From Treponema sp. (lineage in GTDB: Bacteria > Spirochaetota > Spirochaetia > Treponematales > Treponemataceae), in assembly GCA_016286535.1 (NCBI GenBank), contig JAEESZ010000008.1:62001-126000 (forward strand): 64,000 nt of DNA, in the 5' to 3' direction. Shown one piece after another: positions 34,930-43,889 of the stretch. Under the pieces are notes generated by a model, which saw only the letters and a list, made by a program, of their open reading frames with translations, had not been told where the DNA came from and did not search any database. The translations under genes were made by a program, and so were the position numbers. The number at the start of each line of letters is the position of its first letter. Within the stretch, counting starts at the first letter, position 1.

Positions 34930-36057
34930 ATGAAAAATAAAATAATTCTTTTTCTTATAGGCATTCTTTTATTATCTTCCTGCAAAAACAATGTAAAAGC
35001 AGATTATTCAAAAGGCTTACGCTTAAATATTCAGATTGGAGGGGAAGAATCTTATTATTCAGCCCGTTCTGCTTTTATACCATCTGCATCTTCAGCGCTC
35101 TCTTCGCTTTCAGTTTATGCCATTTATGCAAGTACAAACGGCCTTACTCCGGTATTAGAATTTATCCGGGCGGAAGAAAGTGATAAAACTATAGATCTTT
35201 CTTCCGGTTATGAATGGAAAATAGAAATTTGTGGTTATGGAGACAGCCTTTCTACCTTAGAAGGTCTTTCTCTCACAGATCTTGTAAAGCCTCTTTATTA
35301 CGGCACTAAAACCCTTTCTGTTTCAGACGATACTGAAACTATAGATCTGGAAGTAAATCCTATAACTGTTGTGCCAGACAGTTCAAATCTTATACAAGGC
35401 CTGGATGCAAAGGGAAAAATTGAACTTAAGCTAAGTTTTTCTGAAGCTTCTGTTTCCGGCAATCTTACTGTCAGCTGTTTAAACTCTGAGCATAGCGATT
35501 CGGATGATTTTGGCACTTTTGAAATTACGGAAAATCCTGCAACTTTCTATATAGAAGCAGAGGCCGGCCTGCATCAGCTATTACTTAAAATCGGGCTGGA
35601 TGATGCTAAGACAGTATTCGAAACCTGTGATGTTTTTTGTGCAGCAAACCTTATAACCAGTGCAGATGTTAATGTAGAAGTCCTTGCGAATAATGAAGAT
35701 TGTAGTCCTAATACTATTGTTTTTATATCTTCAGACCCTTCCTCTGTTCTTGATATAGGCTATACAGAAGGTGTCGAGTCTTATAATGCGGATTTTTCAA
35801 CTACACCAGGTATAGATTCTTATTACCTTTATGTTGAGCAAAAACTTGGACAGAAAGTATCTGTAACAGCAGTAATGGATGACGGAAGTACTACAGATAT
35901 AAGCTTTGATCCTGCCAGATTAAATACAGACATAAGCAATGGAAGGCAAACCCTGCAGTTTCCTTTATATGAATACAGTTATTTGTCTAAGCTTATTGTT
36001 AAAGTGTCTAGTGGCAGCTCCAGTAAAGAATATACTATAAATATTATAAGCGCGTAA
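34930..36057 (+). CDS. Lipoprotein with C-terminal cadherin-like beta-sandwich
   Basis: 375 residues. Short signal and lipobox L-L-S-S-C (Cys near residue 18). The mature protein is Ser/Asp/Glu-rich with beta strands. The end (Y-L-S-K-L-I-V-K-V-S-S and K-E-Y-T-I-N-I-I) resembles the cadherin-like sandwich domain common in bacterial surface proteins. The ATG follows the preceding stop by 1 bp. Third of three consecutive lipoproteins; role unknown. Confidence 0.72.
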   Translation: MKNKIILFLIGILLLSSCKNNVKADYSKGLRLNIQIGGEESYYSARSAFIPSASSALSSLSVYAIYASTNGLTPVLEFIRAEESDKTIDLSSGYEWKIEICGYGDSLSTLEGLSLTDLVKPLYYGTKTLSVSDDTETIDLEVNPITVVPDSSNLIQGLDAKGKIELKLSFSEASVSGNLTVSCLNSEHSDSDDFGTFEITENPATFYIEAEAGLHQLLLKIGLDDAKTVFETCDVFCAANLITSADVNVEVLANNEDCSPNTIVFISSDPSSVLDIGYTEGVESYNADFSTTPGIDSYYLYVEQKLGQKVSVTAVMDDGSTTDISFDPARLNTDISNGRQTLQFPLYEYSYLSKLIVKVSSGSSSKEYTINIISA

Positions 36058-36137
36058 GTTGGACTCCTATTTTTCTTGTCAGAGAAAAATAAATCTATTA
36101 AAATATATAAGATATTTAATTAAATGAGGTAAATAAA

Positions 36138-37100
36138 GTGAAAAAAATCATCTCTACAGGTGCAGTTATTCTTTCTGCATTATTAATGTTTTCTGCATGT
36201 TCAAAGGCTAATGCTCAAAAAGATTACATTTTAGCTACAGGCGGAACTTCTGGAACTTACTATCCATTTGGCGGTGCAATCGCAAATATCTGGAATACTA
36301 AGATTGATAATATGAACGTTACTGCTCAGGCAACCGGTGCTTCTGCAGAAAACTTACGTTTAATTAATAAAGGTGAAGCAGAATTTGCTACAGTTCAGAA
36401 CGATGTTATGGACTATGCTTACCACGGAACAGATATGTTTGCCGGCGAAAAATTAGAGAATGTAATGACAATTGGAACTATGTATCCTGAAGTTGTTCAG
36501 ATTGCAGCTTCTAAGGCAAGCGGAATTAAGTCTATTGCTGACTTTAAGGGAAAGCGTATTTCGGTAGGTGATGCCGGTTCCGGAGTAGAATTCAATGCAA
36601 AACAGATTCTCGAAGGTTATGGACTTTCTTTTGATGATATTAAAAAGAGCAATCTTTCATTTAAGGAATCTGCAGAAGGTTTGCAGAATGGAACTTTAGA
36701 CGCATGTTTTATTACTGCTGGTGTTCCAAACTCAGCTTTACAGGAACTTGCATTTACTGCAGGTCTTATTCTTATTCCTGTTGATGGAGAAGCTGCAGAT
36801 AAAATCTGTCAGAAATATGGCTTCTATACAAAAACTGTAATTCCTGCAGACACATATAAGGGAACTGAATCAGATACAGCAGCCCTTGCAATTAAGGCAA
36901 CTCTTGCAGTTTCTTCAAAACTTGATGAAGAAATTGTTTATGAAATGACAAAGGCTCTCTTTGAAAACCTTGATGAACTTGCTCAGGGACATGCAAAGGG
37001 TAAGGAAGTAAGTGCAGAAAAGGCTGTTACCGGTGTTTCTGTTCCTTTCCATCCTGGTGCAAAGAAATACTTCAAAGAAATCGGTTTGAATGTAGACTAA
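36138..37100 (+). CDS. TAXI-family TRAP transporter solute-binding lipoprotein
   Basis: 320 residues from a GTG start preceded by TGAGG. Lipobox F-S-A-C. The mature part opens Y-I-L-A-T-G-G-T-S-G-T-Y-Y-P-F-G-G, the TAXI hallmark (ATGGxxGTYYPxGG), followed by A-T-G-A-S-A-E-N-L-R and the D-x-R-I-S-V-G-D-A-G-S-G-V-E strand. Captures an organic acid, often glutamate or 2-oxoglutarate; the ligand cannot be read from sequence. First gene of an operon with DUF1850 and the fused TRAP permease. A short A/T-rich region with a 9-bp hairpin separates it from the lipoproteins. Confidence 0.93.
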   Translation: MKKIISTGAVILSALLMFSACSKANAQKDYILATGGTSGTYYPFGGAIANIWNTKIDNMNVTAQATGASAENLRLINKGEAEFATVQNDVMDYAYHGTDMFAGEKLENVMTIGTMYPEVVQIAASKASGIKSIADFKGKRISVGDAGSGVEFNAKQILEGYGLSFDDIKKSNLSFKESAEGLQNGTLDACFITAGVPNSALQELAFTAGLILIPVDGEAADKICQKYGFYTKTVIPADTYKGTESDTAALAIKATLAVSSKLDEEIVYEMTKALFENLDELAQGHAKGKEVSAEKAVTGVSVPFHPGAKKYFKEIGLNVD

Positions 37101-37121
37101 AAACTCTTGACTATAAATAAA

Positions 37122-37634
37122 ATGAAAAAGCTTCCTGTTATACTTACATCCTGTCTAATTCTTTTATTTATAGTTTCTTCCTTCCCTTGTATTTCTGTGC
37201 TGTCTCTTTGCGGCAGAAAAAATCCTGCTAAAGAGTATTTTCACAGAATTAAAAGGGGGGATTGTTTTGTAATATCTTATACACATTCAGTAAATAAAGG
37301 CCGCGTTCATGATATTTATCAATATACAGGCGGCAAAAAATTACTTCTGGATGAAACAGAATTTGTTTCTTACGGGGCAGGAATTCCCGAACTTGAAGAA
37401 AATGAGGGCGCTGTTTTTTATCAGACATCAGATTCTTATGTTTTAAAAAACTTAAAGAGGGAAATGGAAAGCCTTGTAATGGCAGTAGGCCTTATTGCTA
37501 ATCATACTATAAAATTTGGTCTTTCTGATGATTTAGAAGAAATACCCTTTACAAAATTTTTTGAAGCGCAGACCAGTGTGGTTATTTCGATAAAAAAAGT
37601 AAATCTAATTGAATATCTTATATATAAAATCTAA
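37122..37634 (+). CDS. DUF1850 protein of the TAXI-TRAP operon
   Basis: 170 residues with an N-terminal membrane anchor or signal (about 5-30) and the DUF1850 pattern F-V-I-S-Y-T-H-S-V-N-K-G (about residue 50) and F-V-S-Y-G-A-G-I-P. This family is nearly always found between a TAXI binding protein and a fused TRAP permease, as here, and is presumed to help the importer; its action is unknown. Neither this ATG nor the in-frame TTG at 37107 has a clear ribosome-binding site, so translation may depend on the upstream gene. Confidence 0.85.
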   Translation: MKKLPVILTSCLILLFIVSSFPCISVLSLCGRKNPAKEYFHRIKRGDCFVISYTHSVNKGRVHDIYQYTGGKKLLLDETEFVSYGAGIPELEENEGAVFYQTSDSYVLKNLKREMESLVMAVGLIANHTIKFGLSDDLEEIPFTKFFEAQTSVVISIKKVNLIEYLIYKI

Positions 37635-37653
37635 ATGAAACAGGGGTGTAATA

Positions 37654-39753
37654 ATGGAAATAGATGAAACTTCCAGCGGTGCTATCGAACAGATTTTACC
37701 TACAACCAATGAAGAAGAAATGAAAAATCTTATGAAAGATCTGGACAGGGAACAGGCCTATCGTGAACATAAGTGCTGGCGCCAGTGGATTACCGTACTG
37801 GTTTCTACAGTATTTGTTTTATTCCAGCTTTATGCCACTCTTTCCGGTCACGTTACCGCTCAGGTTTTAAGGGCTTCTCATCTGGCCTTTGTTCAGCTGC
37901 TTGCCTTTTTCTTATTTCCTGCAAGTAAAAAAATGCCTAAGAACACCCTGCCATGGTATGATGTTCTTCTTGGTCTTACCGGTGCAGCCTGCTGGTTGTA
38001 TATTGTAATTAATTTCCAGATGTATGCTCATGGTTTTCCAAATACCCTTGTAAGTCGAAGTGGAAATAATACAGTCCTTGATGTTGTAATTGGTATTATT
38101 GGAATACTTATCCTCTTTGAAAGCTGCCGAAGAATAGTAGGCCTTCCAATTATGCTTATTGCAGCCTGCTTTGTAGTTTATGCCTTTGCCGGAAAATATC
38201 TTCCAGGCTTTTTACATCACAGAGGCTATTCTTTACAGAGAGTTGTATGCCACCTCTTTTATAATACAGAAGGAATTATGGGCACTCCAATTGGAGCCTG
38301 TTCAACCTTTATTTTCCTTTTTATTCTTTTTGGTGCCCTGCTTGAAAAAACAGGAATCGGACAGTTCTTTATAGATTTATGTAATGCAATTGCAGGTGGA
38401 GCAAGCGGTGGACCTGCCAAGGTTGCCGTTCTTTCTTCAGCTTTGCTGGGAACTGTTTCCGGCTCTTCTGTTTCTAATACAGTTGGTTCCGGCTCCTTTA
38501 CAATTCCTATGATGAAAAAACTTGGTTACAAGGGAGAATTTGCGGGTGCAGTAGAAGCCGCTGCTTCTACCGGCGGCCAGCTTATGCCTCCAATTATGGG
38601 AGCTGCGGCCTTCCTTATGGCAGAAAGCATAGGCGTTCCATATGTAACTATCGTAAAAGCTGCAATCATTCCTGCAATCCTCTATTTTACAGGTATCTTT
38701 ATTACCGTTCATCTTGAAGCAAAAAAACTCGGCTTAAAGGGACTTCCAAGAGAACAGCTTCCAAAAATCGGTCCTTTACTTTTAAAAAGCTATATGATTC
38801 TTCCCCTTGTCGTAATTATTGTTTTCCTTTGTCTTGGAAAAACTGCTGTTTTTGCAGCCCTTATGGGAATAGTTGCCTGCCTTATAATTGGAATTGTTAC
38901 TTCCGTTGTAGATTTAGCTATGGGAAGAAAGCCAACCTTTGGTACAAAAGATATTATTGATGTAATTTGTGCTTCTGCCAGAAATATTATTTCTGTTGCC
39001 ATTGCCTGTGGTATGGCCGGAATTATTATTGGAATTGTTACTTTGACCGGAGTAGGCTTAAAACTTGGTGCCGGTCTTGTTACTTTAGCTCATGGAAAAC
39101 TCTTCTGGACTCTTTTCCTTACAATGATTGCTTCAATTATTCTTGGTATGGGGGCTCCAACCACCGCCAATTATCTTATTACATCAACCATTACAGCCGG
39201 TGCAATTATTACCTGCCTTTATGGACAGGGTAGTGAGATAGAAAATGTTATGAAGCTTCCTGCCCATATGTTTGCCTTCTATTTTGGTATTATTGCCGAT
39301 GTTACACCACCGGTAGCCCTGGCGGCCATAGCGGGGGCGGCCATTGCAAAGGCAAAGCCTATGAAAACTGCAGTCAACGCAACAAAACTTGCAATCGGCG
39401 CTTTTATTATTCCTTATATGTTTGTTTATAATCCAAAAATGCTTATGATTAATTCAAGCTGGGCTTCTGTGTTTGGAATTATTGCAACCGCCTTAATCGG
39501 AATGTTTGGAATAAGCGTTGCCCTGGAAGGTTACGGCTTTAATTTTACTGGACTTTTTCATTCAAGCGGAAAATCAAAGGCTTTAACACTTTCCTTTGAT
39601 TTGCTGGAACGTTTACTTTTTGCGGCCGCTGGTTTATTATGTGTAATACCAGAGACTAGAACTGATATTATTGGAATTTCCATGATGGTTATTCTGATTG
39701 CTTATCAGATTATTGTAAGAAGAATTAAAACAAATAAAAATATAGAGAGGTAA
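37654..39753 (+). CDS. TRAP transporter fused permease (4TM-12TM)
   Basis: 699 residues. The N-terminal four-span DctQ-like part (about 45-170) is fused to a twelve-span DctM-like part, the form that accompanies TAXI proteins. Conserved stretches include G-S-S-V-S-N-T-V-G-S-G, A-A-A-S-T-G-G-Q-L-M-P-P-I-M-G and G-M-G-A-P-T-T-A-N-Y, which build the sodium and substrate sites. AGGGG lies about 9 nt before the ATG. Sodium-driven uptake is the known mechanism of the family. Confidence 0.94.
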   Translation: MEIDETSSGAIEQILPTTNEEEMKNLMKDLDREQAYREHKCWRQWITVLVSTVFVLFQLYATLSGHVTAQVLRASHLAFVQLLAFFLFPASKKMPKNTLPWYDVLLGLTGAACWLYIVINFQMYAHGFPNTLVSRSGNNTVLDVVIGIIGILILFESCRRIVGLPIMLIAACFVVYAFAGKYLPGFLHHRGYSLQRVVCHLFYNTEGIMGTPIGACSTFIFLFILFGALLEKTGIGQFFIDLCNAIAGGASGGPAKVAVLSSALLGTVSGSSVSNTVGSGSFTIPMMKKLGYKGEFAGAVEAAASTGGQLMPPIMGAAAFLMAESIGVPYVTIVKAAIIPAILYFTGIFITVHLEAKKLGLKGLPREQLPKIGPLLLKSYMILPLVVIIVFLCLGKTAVFAALMGIVACLIIGIVTSVVDLAMGRKPTFGTKDIIDVICASARNIISVAIACGMAGIIIGIVTLTGVGLKLGAGLVTLAHGKLFWTLFLTMIASIILGMGAPTTANYLITSTITAGAIITCLYGQGSEIENVMKLPAHMFAFYFGIIADVTPPVALAAIAGAAIAKAKPMKTAVNATKLAIGAFIIPYMFVYNPKMLMINSSWASVFGIIATALIGMFGISVALEGYGFNFTGLFHSSGKSKALTLSFDLLERLLFAAAGLLCVIPETRTDIIGISMMVILIAYQIIVRRIKTNKNIER

Positions 39754-39756
39754 AAG

Positions 39757-39993
39757 ATGATTTCTATTATTCTTGGAATAGTATTCATAGGATTTTGTGT
39801 TTTTTCTTTACTGCCAATGTGTCCTTTAAACTGGGGTTCTTATGTAATTGACTTCTTTAAAGGCTTTTTGCCGGTATTGTCAGCCTTTATTGGTTTAATC
39901 TGTCTTTTTATTGGTGCTGCCGATATAAAAGACAAAAAAGAAGCTAAGAAAGAGGCAAAAAAAGAAGAAGAAACTACTGAAGAAAACAAGTAG
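39757..39993 (+). CDS. Small two-span membrane protein at the end of the TRAP operon
   Basis: 78 residues: two hydrophobic helices (about 2-20 and 32-52) joined by a short loop, then a Lys/Glu tail (D-K-K-E-A-K-K-E-A-K-K-E-E-E). It starts 3 bp after the permease stop with AGAGG in front, so it is translated with the transporter. Short accessory subunit of the importer is a reasonable guess; I do not recognise the family. Confidence 0.65.
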   Translation: MISIILGIVFIGFCVFSLLPMCPLNWGSYVIDFFKGFLPVLSAFIGLICLFIGAADIKDKKEAKKEAKKEEETTEENK

Positions 39994-39998
39994 AGATA

Positions 39999-40028
39999 TT
40001 GACCAAAAGGGGTAAAAAAATGTAATAT
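39999..40028 (+). promoter_or_regulatory. Promoter of rplM-rpsI
   Basis: TTGACC (39999-40004), 18-nt spacer, TAATAT (40023-40028). Predicted start near 40035, giving an untranslated leader of about 108 nt before rplM. Confidence 0.5.
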
Positions 40029-40034
40029 ATTATA

Positions 40035-40143
40035 CCCCGTATAGCAATTTAGACTGCTCATCTGAATTGCCGGCGTTTTATAAATCAGATGCAAAGTTTT
40101 ATTAAACGCAGATAAACTTATTTTTTATTTTTAAGGTATTATC
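40035..40143 (+). promoter_or_regulatory. Structured leader of rplM-rpsI with two competing hairpins
   Basis: Stem A: GCAATTTAG (40044-40052) with CTGAATTGC (40062-40070), 9 bp with one G-U and a 9-nt loop. Stem B: CATCTGA (40059-40065) with TCAGATG (40085-40091), 7 bp. Their shared bases make them mutually exclusive, which is the form expected for an autoregulated ribosomal-protein leader. No terminator T-tract is present, so any control would be at translation or RNA stability. Confidence 0.4.
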
Positions 40144-40572
40144 ATGGAAACAATTTTCGTTAAAGAATACGAACAGGCTCGCAAATGGTATATTATTGAT
40201 GCAGCCGGAAAACCAATGGGTCGTGTAGCTGCTAAAGCTGCATATATCGCTCGCGGTAAAAACAAATCAACATTTACAAAGAATCAGTTAATGGGTGATT
40301 TCGTAATCATCATTAATGCAGAAAAAGCAATTGTTACTGGCGGAAAAGAACAGAAAAAAATCTACTATCATCACACAGGATTTGTAGGTGGACTTCGCGC
40401 TCATACTTATGAAAAACTTCTTGCTAAAAAACCTACTGAACCAATGAAAATTGCTGTAGAAGGTATGCTTCCTAACGGACGTCTTGGTCGCAAGATGATG
40501 GACAATGTTAAGATTTATGCAGGTGATGCTCATCCACACGCTGCTCAGAATCCACAGCCAATCGAACTTTAA
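40144..40572 (+). CDS. rplM: 50S ribosomal protein L13
   Basis: 142 residues, normal length. Family motifs W-Y-I-I-D-A-A-G-K-P-M-G-R, D-F-V-I-I-I-N-A-E-K and M-L-P-N-G-R-L-G-R are all present. Binds 23S rRNA early in 50S assembly. AAGG precedes the ATG. Followed 15 bp later by rpsI, the conserved bacterial pair. Confidence 0.98.
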   Translation: METIFVKEYEQARKWYIIDAAGKPMGRVAAKAAYIARGKNKSTFTKNQLMGDFVIIINAEKAIVTGGKEQKKIYYHHTGFVGGLRAHTYEKLLAKKPTEPMKIAVEGMLPNGRLGRKMMDNVKIYAGDAHPHAAQNPQPIEL

Positions 40573-40587
40573 TTTAGGGGATAAAAA

Positions 40588-40980
40588 ATGGTAAAAAATA
40601 TTGCTATTGGTACAGGAAGAAGAAAGACTGCTGTAGCTCGCGTATTTGTTCGCGATGGTTCAGGCAAAATTGTTGTAAACGGAAAAGATGTAAAAGATTA
40701 TTTTAATTCTGATGCACAGATTCAGACTGTAAATCAGCCTTTGTTAGTAACTTCAATGGGAAATAAATACGATATTCTTATTAATGTTCAGGGCGGAGGT
40801 ATGAACGGTCAGGCTGCTGCTTGTTTACATGGTATTTCTCGTGCATTAGTTCAGATTGATCCAGATGCTCGTACAGCTCTTAAAGCTAACGGATACCTTA
40901 CACGTGATTCACGTATGGTTGAACGTAAAAAGTACGGACAGAAAGGTGCTCGTCGCCGCTTCCAGTTCTCAAAACGTTAG
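40588..40980 (+). CDS. rpsI: 30S ribosomal protein S9
   Basis: 130 residues. Begins I-G-T-G-R-R-K-T-A-V-A-R-V and ends K-K-Y-G-Q-K-G-A-R-R-R-F-Q-F-S-K-R, whose C-terminal Lys-Arg reaches the P-site tRNA. AGGGGA lies about 8 nt before the ATG. A strong terminator follows. Confidence 0.98.
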   Translation: MVKNIAIGTGRRKTAVARVFVRDGSGKIVVNGKDVKDYFNSDAQIQTVNQPLLVTSMGNKYDILINVQGGGMNGQAAACLHGISRALVQIDPDARTALKANGYLTRDSRMVERKKYGQKGARRRFQFSKR

Positions 40981-40999
40981 TTTTTATTTACTGCGTTAC

Positions 41000-41045
41000 A
41001 AAGCTGCTTAAAAGTTCACAAAGGACTTTTGGCAGCTTTTTTTTT
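41000..41045 (+). terminator. Rho-independent terminator after rpsI
   Basis: AAAGCTGC (41000-41007) pairs with GCAGCTTT (41032-41039), extended by an inner AAAAGT/ACTTTT stem, then nine T residues (41037-41045). Confidence 0.9.
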
Positions 41046-41082
41046 GCCGCAAGATATACTATACTAAAGACAGGGGGTATTT

Positions 41083-41694
41083 GTGATAATAAAATCTTTT
41101 GTAGAAACTTCTTATAAAGGAATGTATAAACTTACATCCCAAGAGGGTACTTCTTTTTACATGAGAAAAGAATACTCAGATGCTCTTTTAATCAATTTTG
41201 ATTTACTTGAGGCAGGCTATGAACTGAACGAACAGCAGACAGAAAACTGCCTTGATAACGGACTTTGCTGTGCGGCTGAATTTAAGGCCCTGCAGTATCT
41301 TGCAAGGGCAGAACAGTCTTATACAGGACTTTACAAAAAACTTTTAGACAAGGGCCATAAATCAGAATATGCAGCTTTTGCCCTGTCTTATTTACAGAGA
41401 ATCGGATATTTAAGCGACAGGCGTTTTGCCAGGGCCTGGCTTAATTCAAGAAGGACAAATCATTACGAAGGAAAAAGCCGTCTTTTAGCAGAACTTACAA
41501 AAAGGGGGATTTCTAAAGCTACAGCCCTGGATGCTCTTGATGAGTTTTTTCAGGAAAATGATGAAGACGAAATTCTTGCAAAAGCCTACGAAAAGCTTTC
41601 AAAAAATAAAAGCGGCGATAAACTTATCGCCGCCTTACTGAATCAGGGGTTTACCTATAAGCAGATTAAAGCTTTTCAATGTAAATTAACTTAG
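41083..41694 (+). CDS. recX: Regulatory protein RecX
   Basis: 203 residues, GTG start with GGGGG about 8 nt upstream. RecX binds RecA filaments and limits recombinase activity. The helical RecX repeats are visible: L-A-R-A-E-Q-S-Y-T-G-L-Y-K-K-L, then Y-L-S-D-R-R-F-A-R-A-W and G-I-S-K-A-T. The first 60 residues form a beta-rich extension, common in spirochaetal and Gram-positive versions. No recA in the window. The 3' end overlaps the alpha-galactosidase gene by 29 bp in convergent orientation. Confidence 0.88.
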   Translation: MIIKSFVETSYKGMYKLTSQEGTSFYMRKEYSDALLINFDLLEAGYELNEQQTENCLDNGLCCAAEFKALQYLARAEQSYTGLYKKLLDKGHKSEYAAFALSYLQRIGYLSDRRFARAWLNSRRTNHYEGKSRLLAELTKRGISKATALDALDEFFQENDEDEILAKAYEKLSKNKSGDKLIAALLNQGFTYKQIKAFQCKLT

Positions 41695-43870
41695 CGCTAA
41701 AATCACCCCAGTCACGTTTTACATTAAAGCCTGCATTTGCAATTGTACTTCCTTTTAAGGTAATGGCAGGGTAGTCATCACTGTTTTCATCAGGGAAGCT
41801 GATTTTATACATTGCATCTTCTGTTAAATTCTGTACCTTTATAAAGCGTGATTTATAGTTAGGATGATTTAATACCTGAACTAAAGTTACTAAAGCCTTA
41901 GATTTATCTTTTGCAATACTTGCCCAGCAGTCAACTTGGCCGCCATTTGAATAGCTTAAGATTCTCTGATAATCACCATTTCGTATAAGATCTCCGTATT
42001 TTTTGTATAATTCAATCTGGTGAGGAATCATGGCTCTGTCTTCTGCAGAAAGTTTTGTAATATCAAGCTCGTAGCCGAATGTTCCGCTTAAAGCAACATA
42101 TCCTCTTGTTTTGAATGGGGTAACGCGGCCAACTGCATGGTTAGGACATACAGAAACGTGGGCGCCCATTGTAGAAAGCGGATAAATTAAAGAGGTTCCT
42201 TCCTGAATGGCAAGTCTTTCTATGGCATCAGTGTCATCACTGCACCAGATTTGAGGGCTATAGAAGAACATGCCGGGGTCAAATCTTGCACCTCCTCCGG
42301 AGCAGTTTTCGAGCAGAAGTTCTGGGAATTCTGTAATAAGACGTTCCTGCATTTCGTAAACTGCAAGTACATAGCGGTGGAAAAATTCACCGGTCTGGTC
42401 TGCAGGTAAATTAAGGCTTCCAATATCACAGAGCTGGCGGTTCATATCCCATTTTACATATTCAATGTTTGCGCTTCTTAAAATCTTTGCAACAGATTCA
42501 TAAGCATAATCGCGCACTTCTTTACGGGTAATATCAAGAACATACTGTTCACGGCTCATTCCAGGTTCTCTTCCTGGAATCTGAATAGCCCAGTCAGGGT
42601 GAGAGCGGAAAAGATCAGAATCAGGAGAAATCATTTCCGGTTCAAACCAGATTCCAAATTTAAGGCCAAGTTTATTTACCTCTTCAACAAGATGCTTTAA
42701 GCCGCCTTTAATTTTTTCTTCGTTTACAACCCAGTCACCTAAAGAACAGTTGTCGCTTTCTCTTTTTCCAAACCAGCCGTCATCCATAACAAGCATTTCT
42801 ATTCCGTCTTTTGAGGCTTCTCTTGCAATGTCTAAGAGCTTGTCTGTATTAAAATTAAAATAAGTTGCTTCCCAGTTGTTGATTAAAACCGGGCGTGGAG
42901 ATTTCTTGTAAGGAGAGCGGATTAAATGGTCACGGTATAAATCATGGAAAGTATTTGTCATGCCATTTAAACCTTTGTTAGAGAAGGTTAATACAGCCTG
43001 TGGAGTCTGGAAGCTGTCTCCTCCCTTAAGTTTCCAGCAGAATTCTTCAGGATTAATTCCCATGGAAATTCTAAGGGAATAAAACTGAGTTTTCTGAACG
43101 TTTGCAATAAAGTTTCCGCTGTAAATAAAGTTTAAGCCCCATACACGGCCGGTGTTAAAGTCTGCATTGTGGTCCAGAAGGGCAATAAATGGATGTTCCT
43201 GGTGACTTGATTCACCTCTAATGGAAACAATGCCCTGGTTTCCCATGTGAACCGGATGACGTTCAATATGGCGTTCTCTTGCCCAGGAACCATGCAGGGT
43301 AATAACATCAAAATTATCATCATCCATATCAAAAGAAGCAGAAAGTGCTTTTGTAATATAAAGATTCTGTGAGCCTTTGTTTATGATTGTAGAAGAGCGG
43401 ATTACTGCATCAAGGTTTTCAAAAATGGTGTAATTTAACACAACCTCAAGATTTAAAACAGGGTCTTCTGTTGTAATTTCAAGAGTCTGACAATCCTTGG
43501 AATCTCCGAATACGTAAGGAAGTCCTTTTAATACCTGGTTTCCCTTAATAATTTTGTGAGATTTATATTTTAATTCAACAGCATTGTTTCCGTTTTCGTT
43601 TTTAATGGCAAGGGCTGTTTCACGAAAATCGCCGATGCCGGAAGTTGGCATTTCCATTGGAAGAAAATCCATAAGGGTGAGTTTTTCGCGAAATGTTGTG
43701 CCGTTTCCCTTGAAGTACTCGTTTTGTCGTGAAAGGTAGCTCAGGTTGTCGTCCAGCTTTGGACCAAAGTAAGAGTGAGAGAGGTAACCCTTTTCAGAAA
43801 TTGTAATAAAATAGCTTGAATTTCTGGTGTTAAGACTAAAAGTCTTGTCTTCCTGATTAAAAATAATCAT
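41666..43870 (-). CDS. Alpha-galactosidase, GH36 family
   Basis: 734 residues. ATG at 43870 chosen because CAGGAGC lies 5 nt upstream; an in-frame start at 43900 has none. No signal peptide, so it acts in the cytoplasm on imported galactosides such as melibiose or raffinose. N-terminal beta-sandwich (about 1-320), then a TIM barrel with the nucleophile Asp in Y-V-K-W-D-M-N-R, the acid/base Asp in W-C-S-D-D-T-D, the M-D-D-G-W-F-G motif and G-I-W-F-E-P-E-M. These are the GH36 signatures. Downstream of the histidine phosphatase with a 19-bp gap, so probably one operon. Confidence 0.95.
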   Translation of the reverse strand: MIIFNQEDKTFSLNTRNSSYFITISEKGYLSHSYFGPKLDDNLSYLSRQNEYFKGNGTTFREKLTLMDFLPMEMPTSGIGDFRETALAIKNENGNNAVELKYKSHKIIKGNQVLKGLPYVFGDSKDCQTLEITTEDPVLNLEVVLNYTIFENLDAVIRSSTIINKGSQNLYITKALSASFDMDDDNFDVITLHGSWARERHIERHPVHMGNQGIVSIRGESSHQEHPFIALLDHNADFNTGRVWGLNFIYSGNFIANVQKTQFYSLRISMGINPEEFCWKLKGGDSFQTPQAVLTFSNKGLNGMTNTFHDLYRDHLIRSPYKKSPRPVLINNWEATYFNFNTDKLLDIAREASKDGIEMLVMDDGWFGKRESDNCSLGDWVVNEEKIKGGLKHLVEEVNKLGLKFGIWFEPEMISPDSDLFRSHPDWAIQIPGREPGMSREQYVLDITRKEVRDYAYESVAKILRSANIEYVKWDMNRQLCDIGSLNLPADQTGEFFHRYVLAVYEMQERLITEFPELLLENCSGGGARFDPGMFFYSPQIWCSDDTDAIERLAIQEGTSLIYPLSTMGAHVSVCPNHAVGRVTPFKTRGYVALSGTFGYELDITKLSAEDRAMIPHQIELYKKYGDLIRNGDYQRILSYSNGGQVDCWASIAKDKSKALVTLVQVLNHPNYKSRFIKVQNLTEDAMYKISFPDENSDDYPAITLKGSTIANAGFNVKRDWGDFSAKLIYIEKL

Positions 43871-43889
43871 AAAATGCTCCTGATTTTTT

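Noticed and set aside
36066-36095. Hairpin TATTTTTCT/AGAAAAATA before the TAXI gene as a terminator
   Set aside because: Stem is almost only A-T pairs and lacks a following T-tract; too weak to call.
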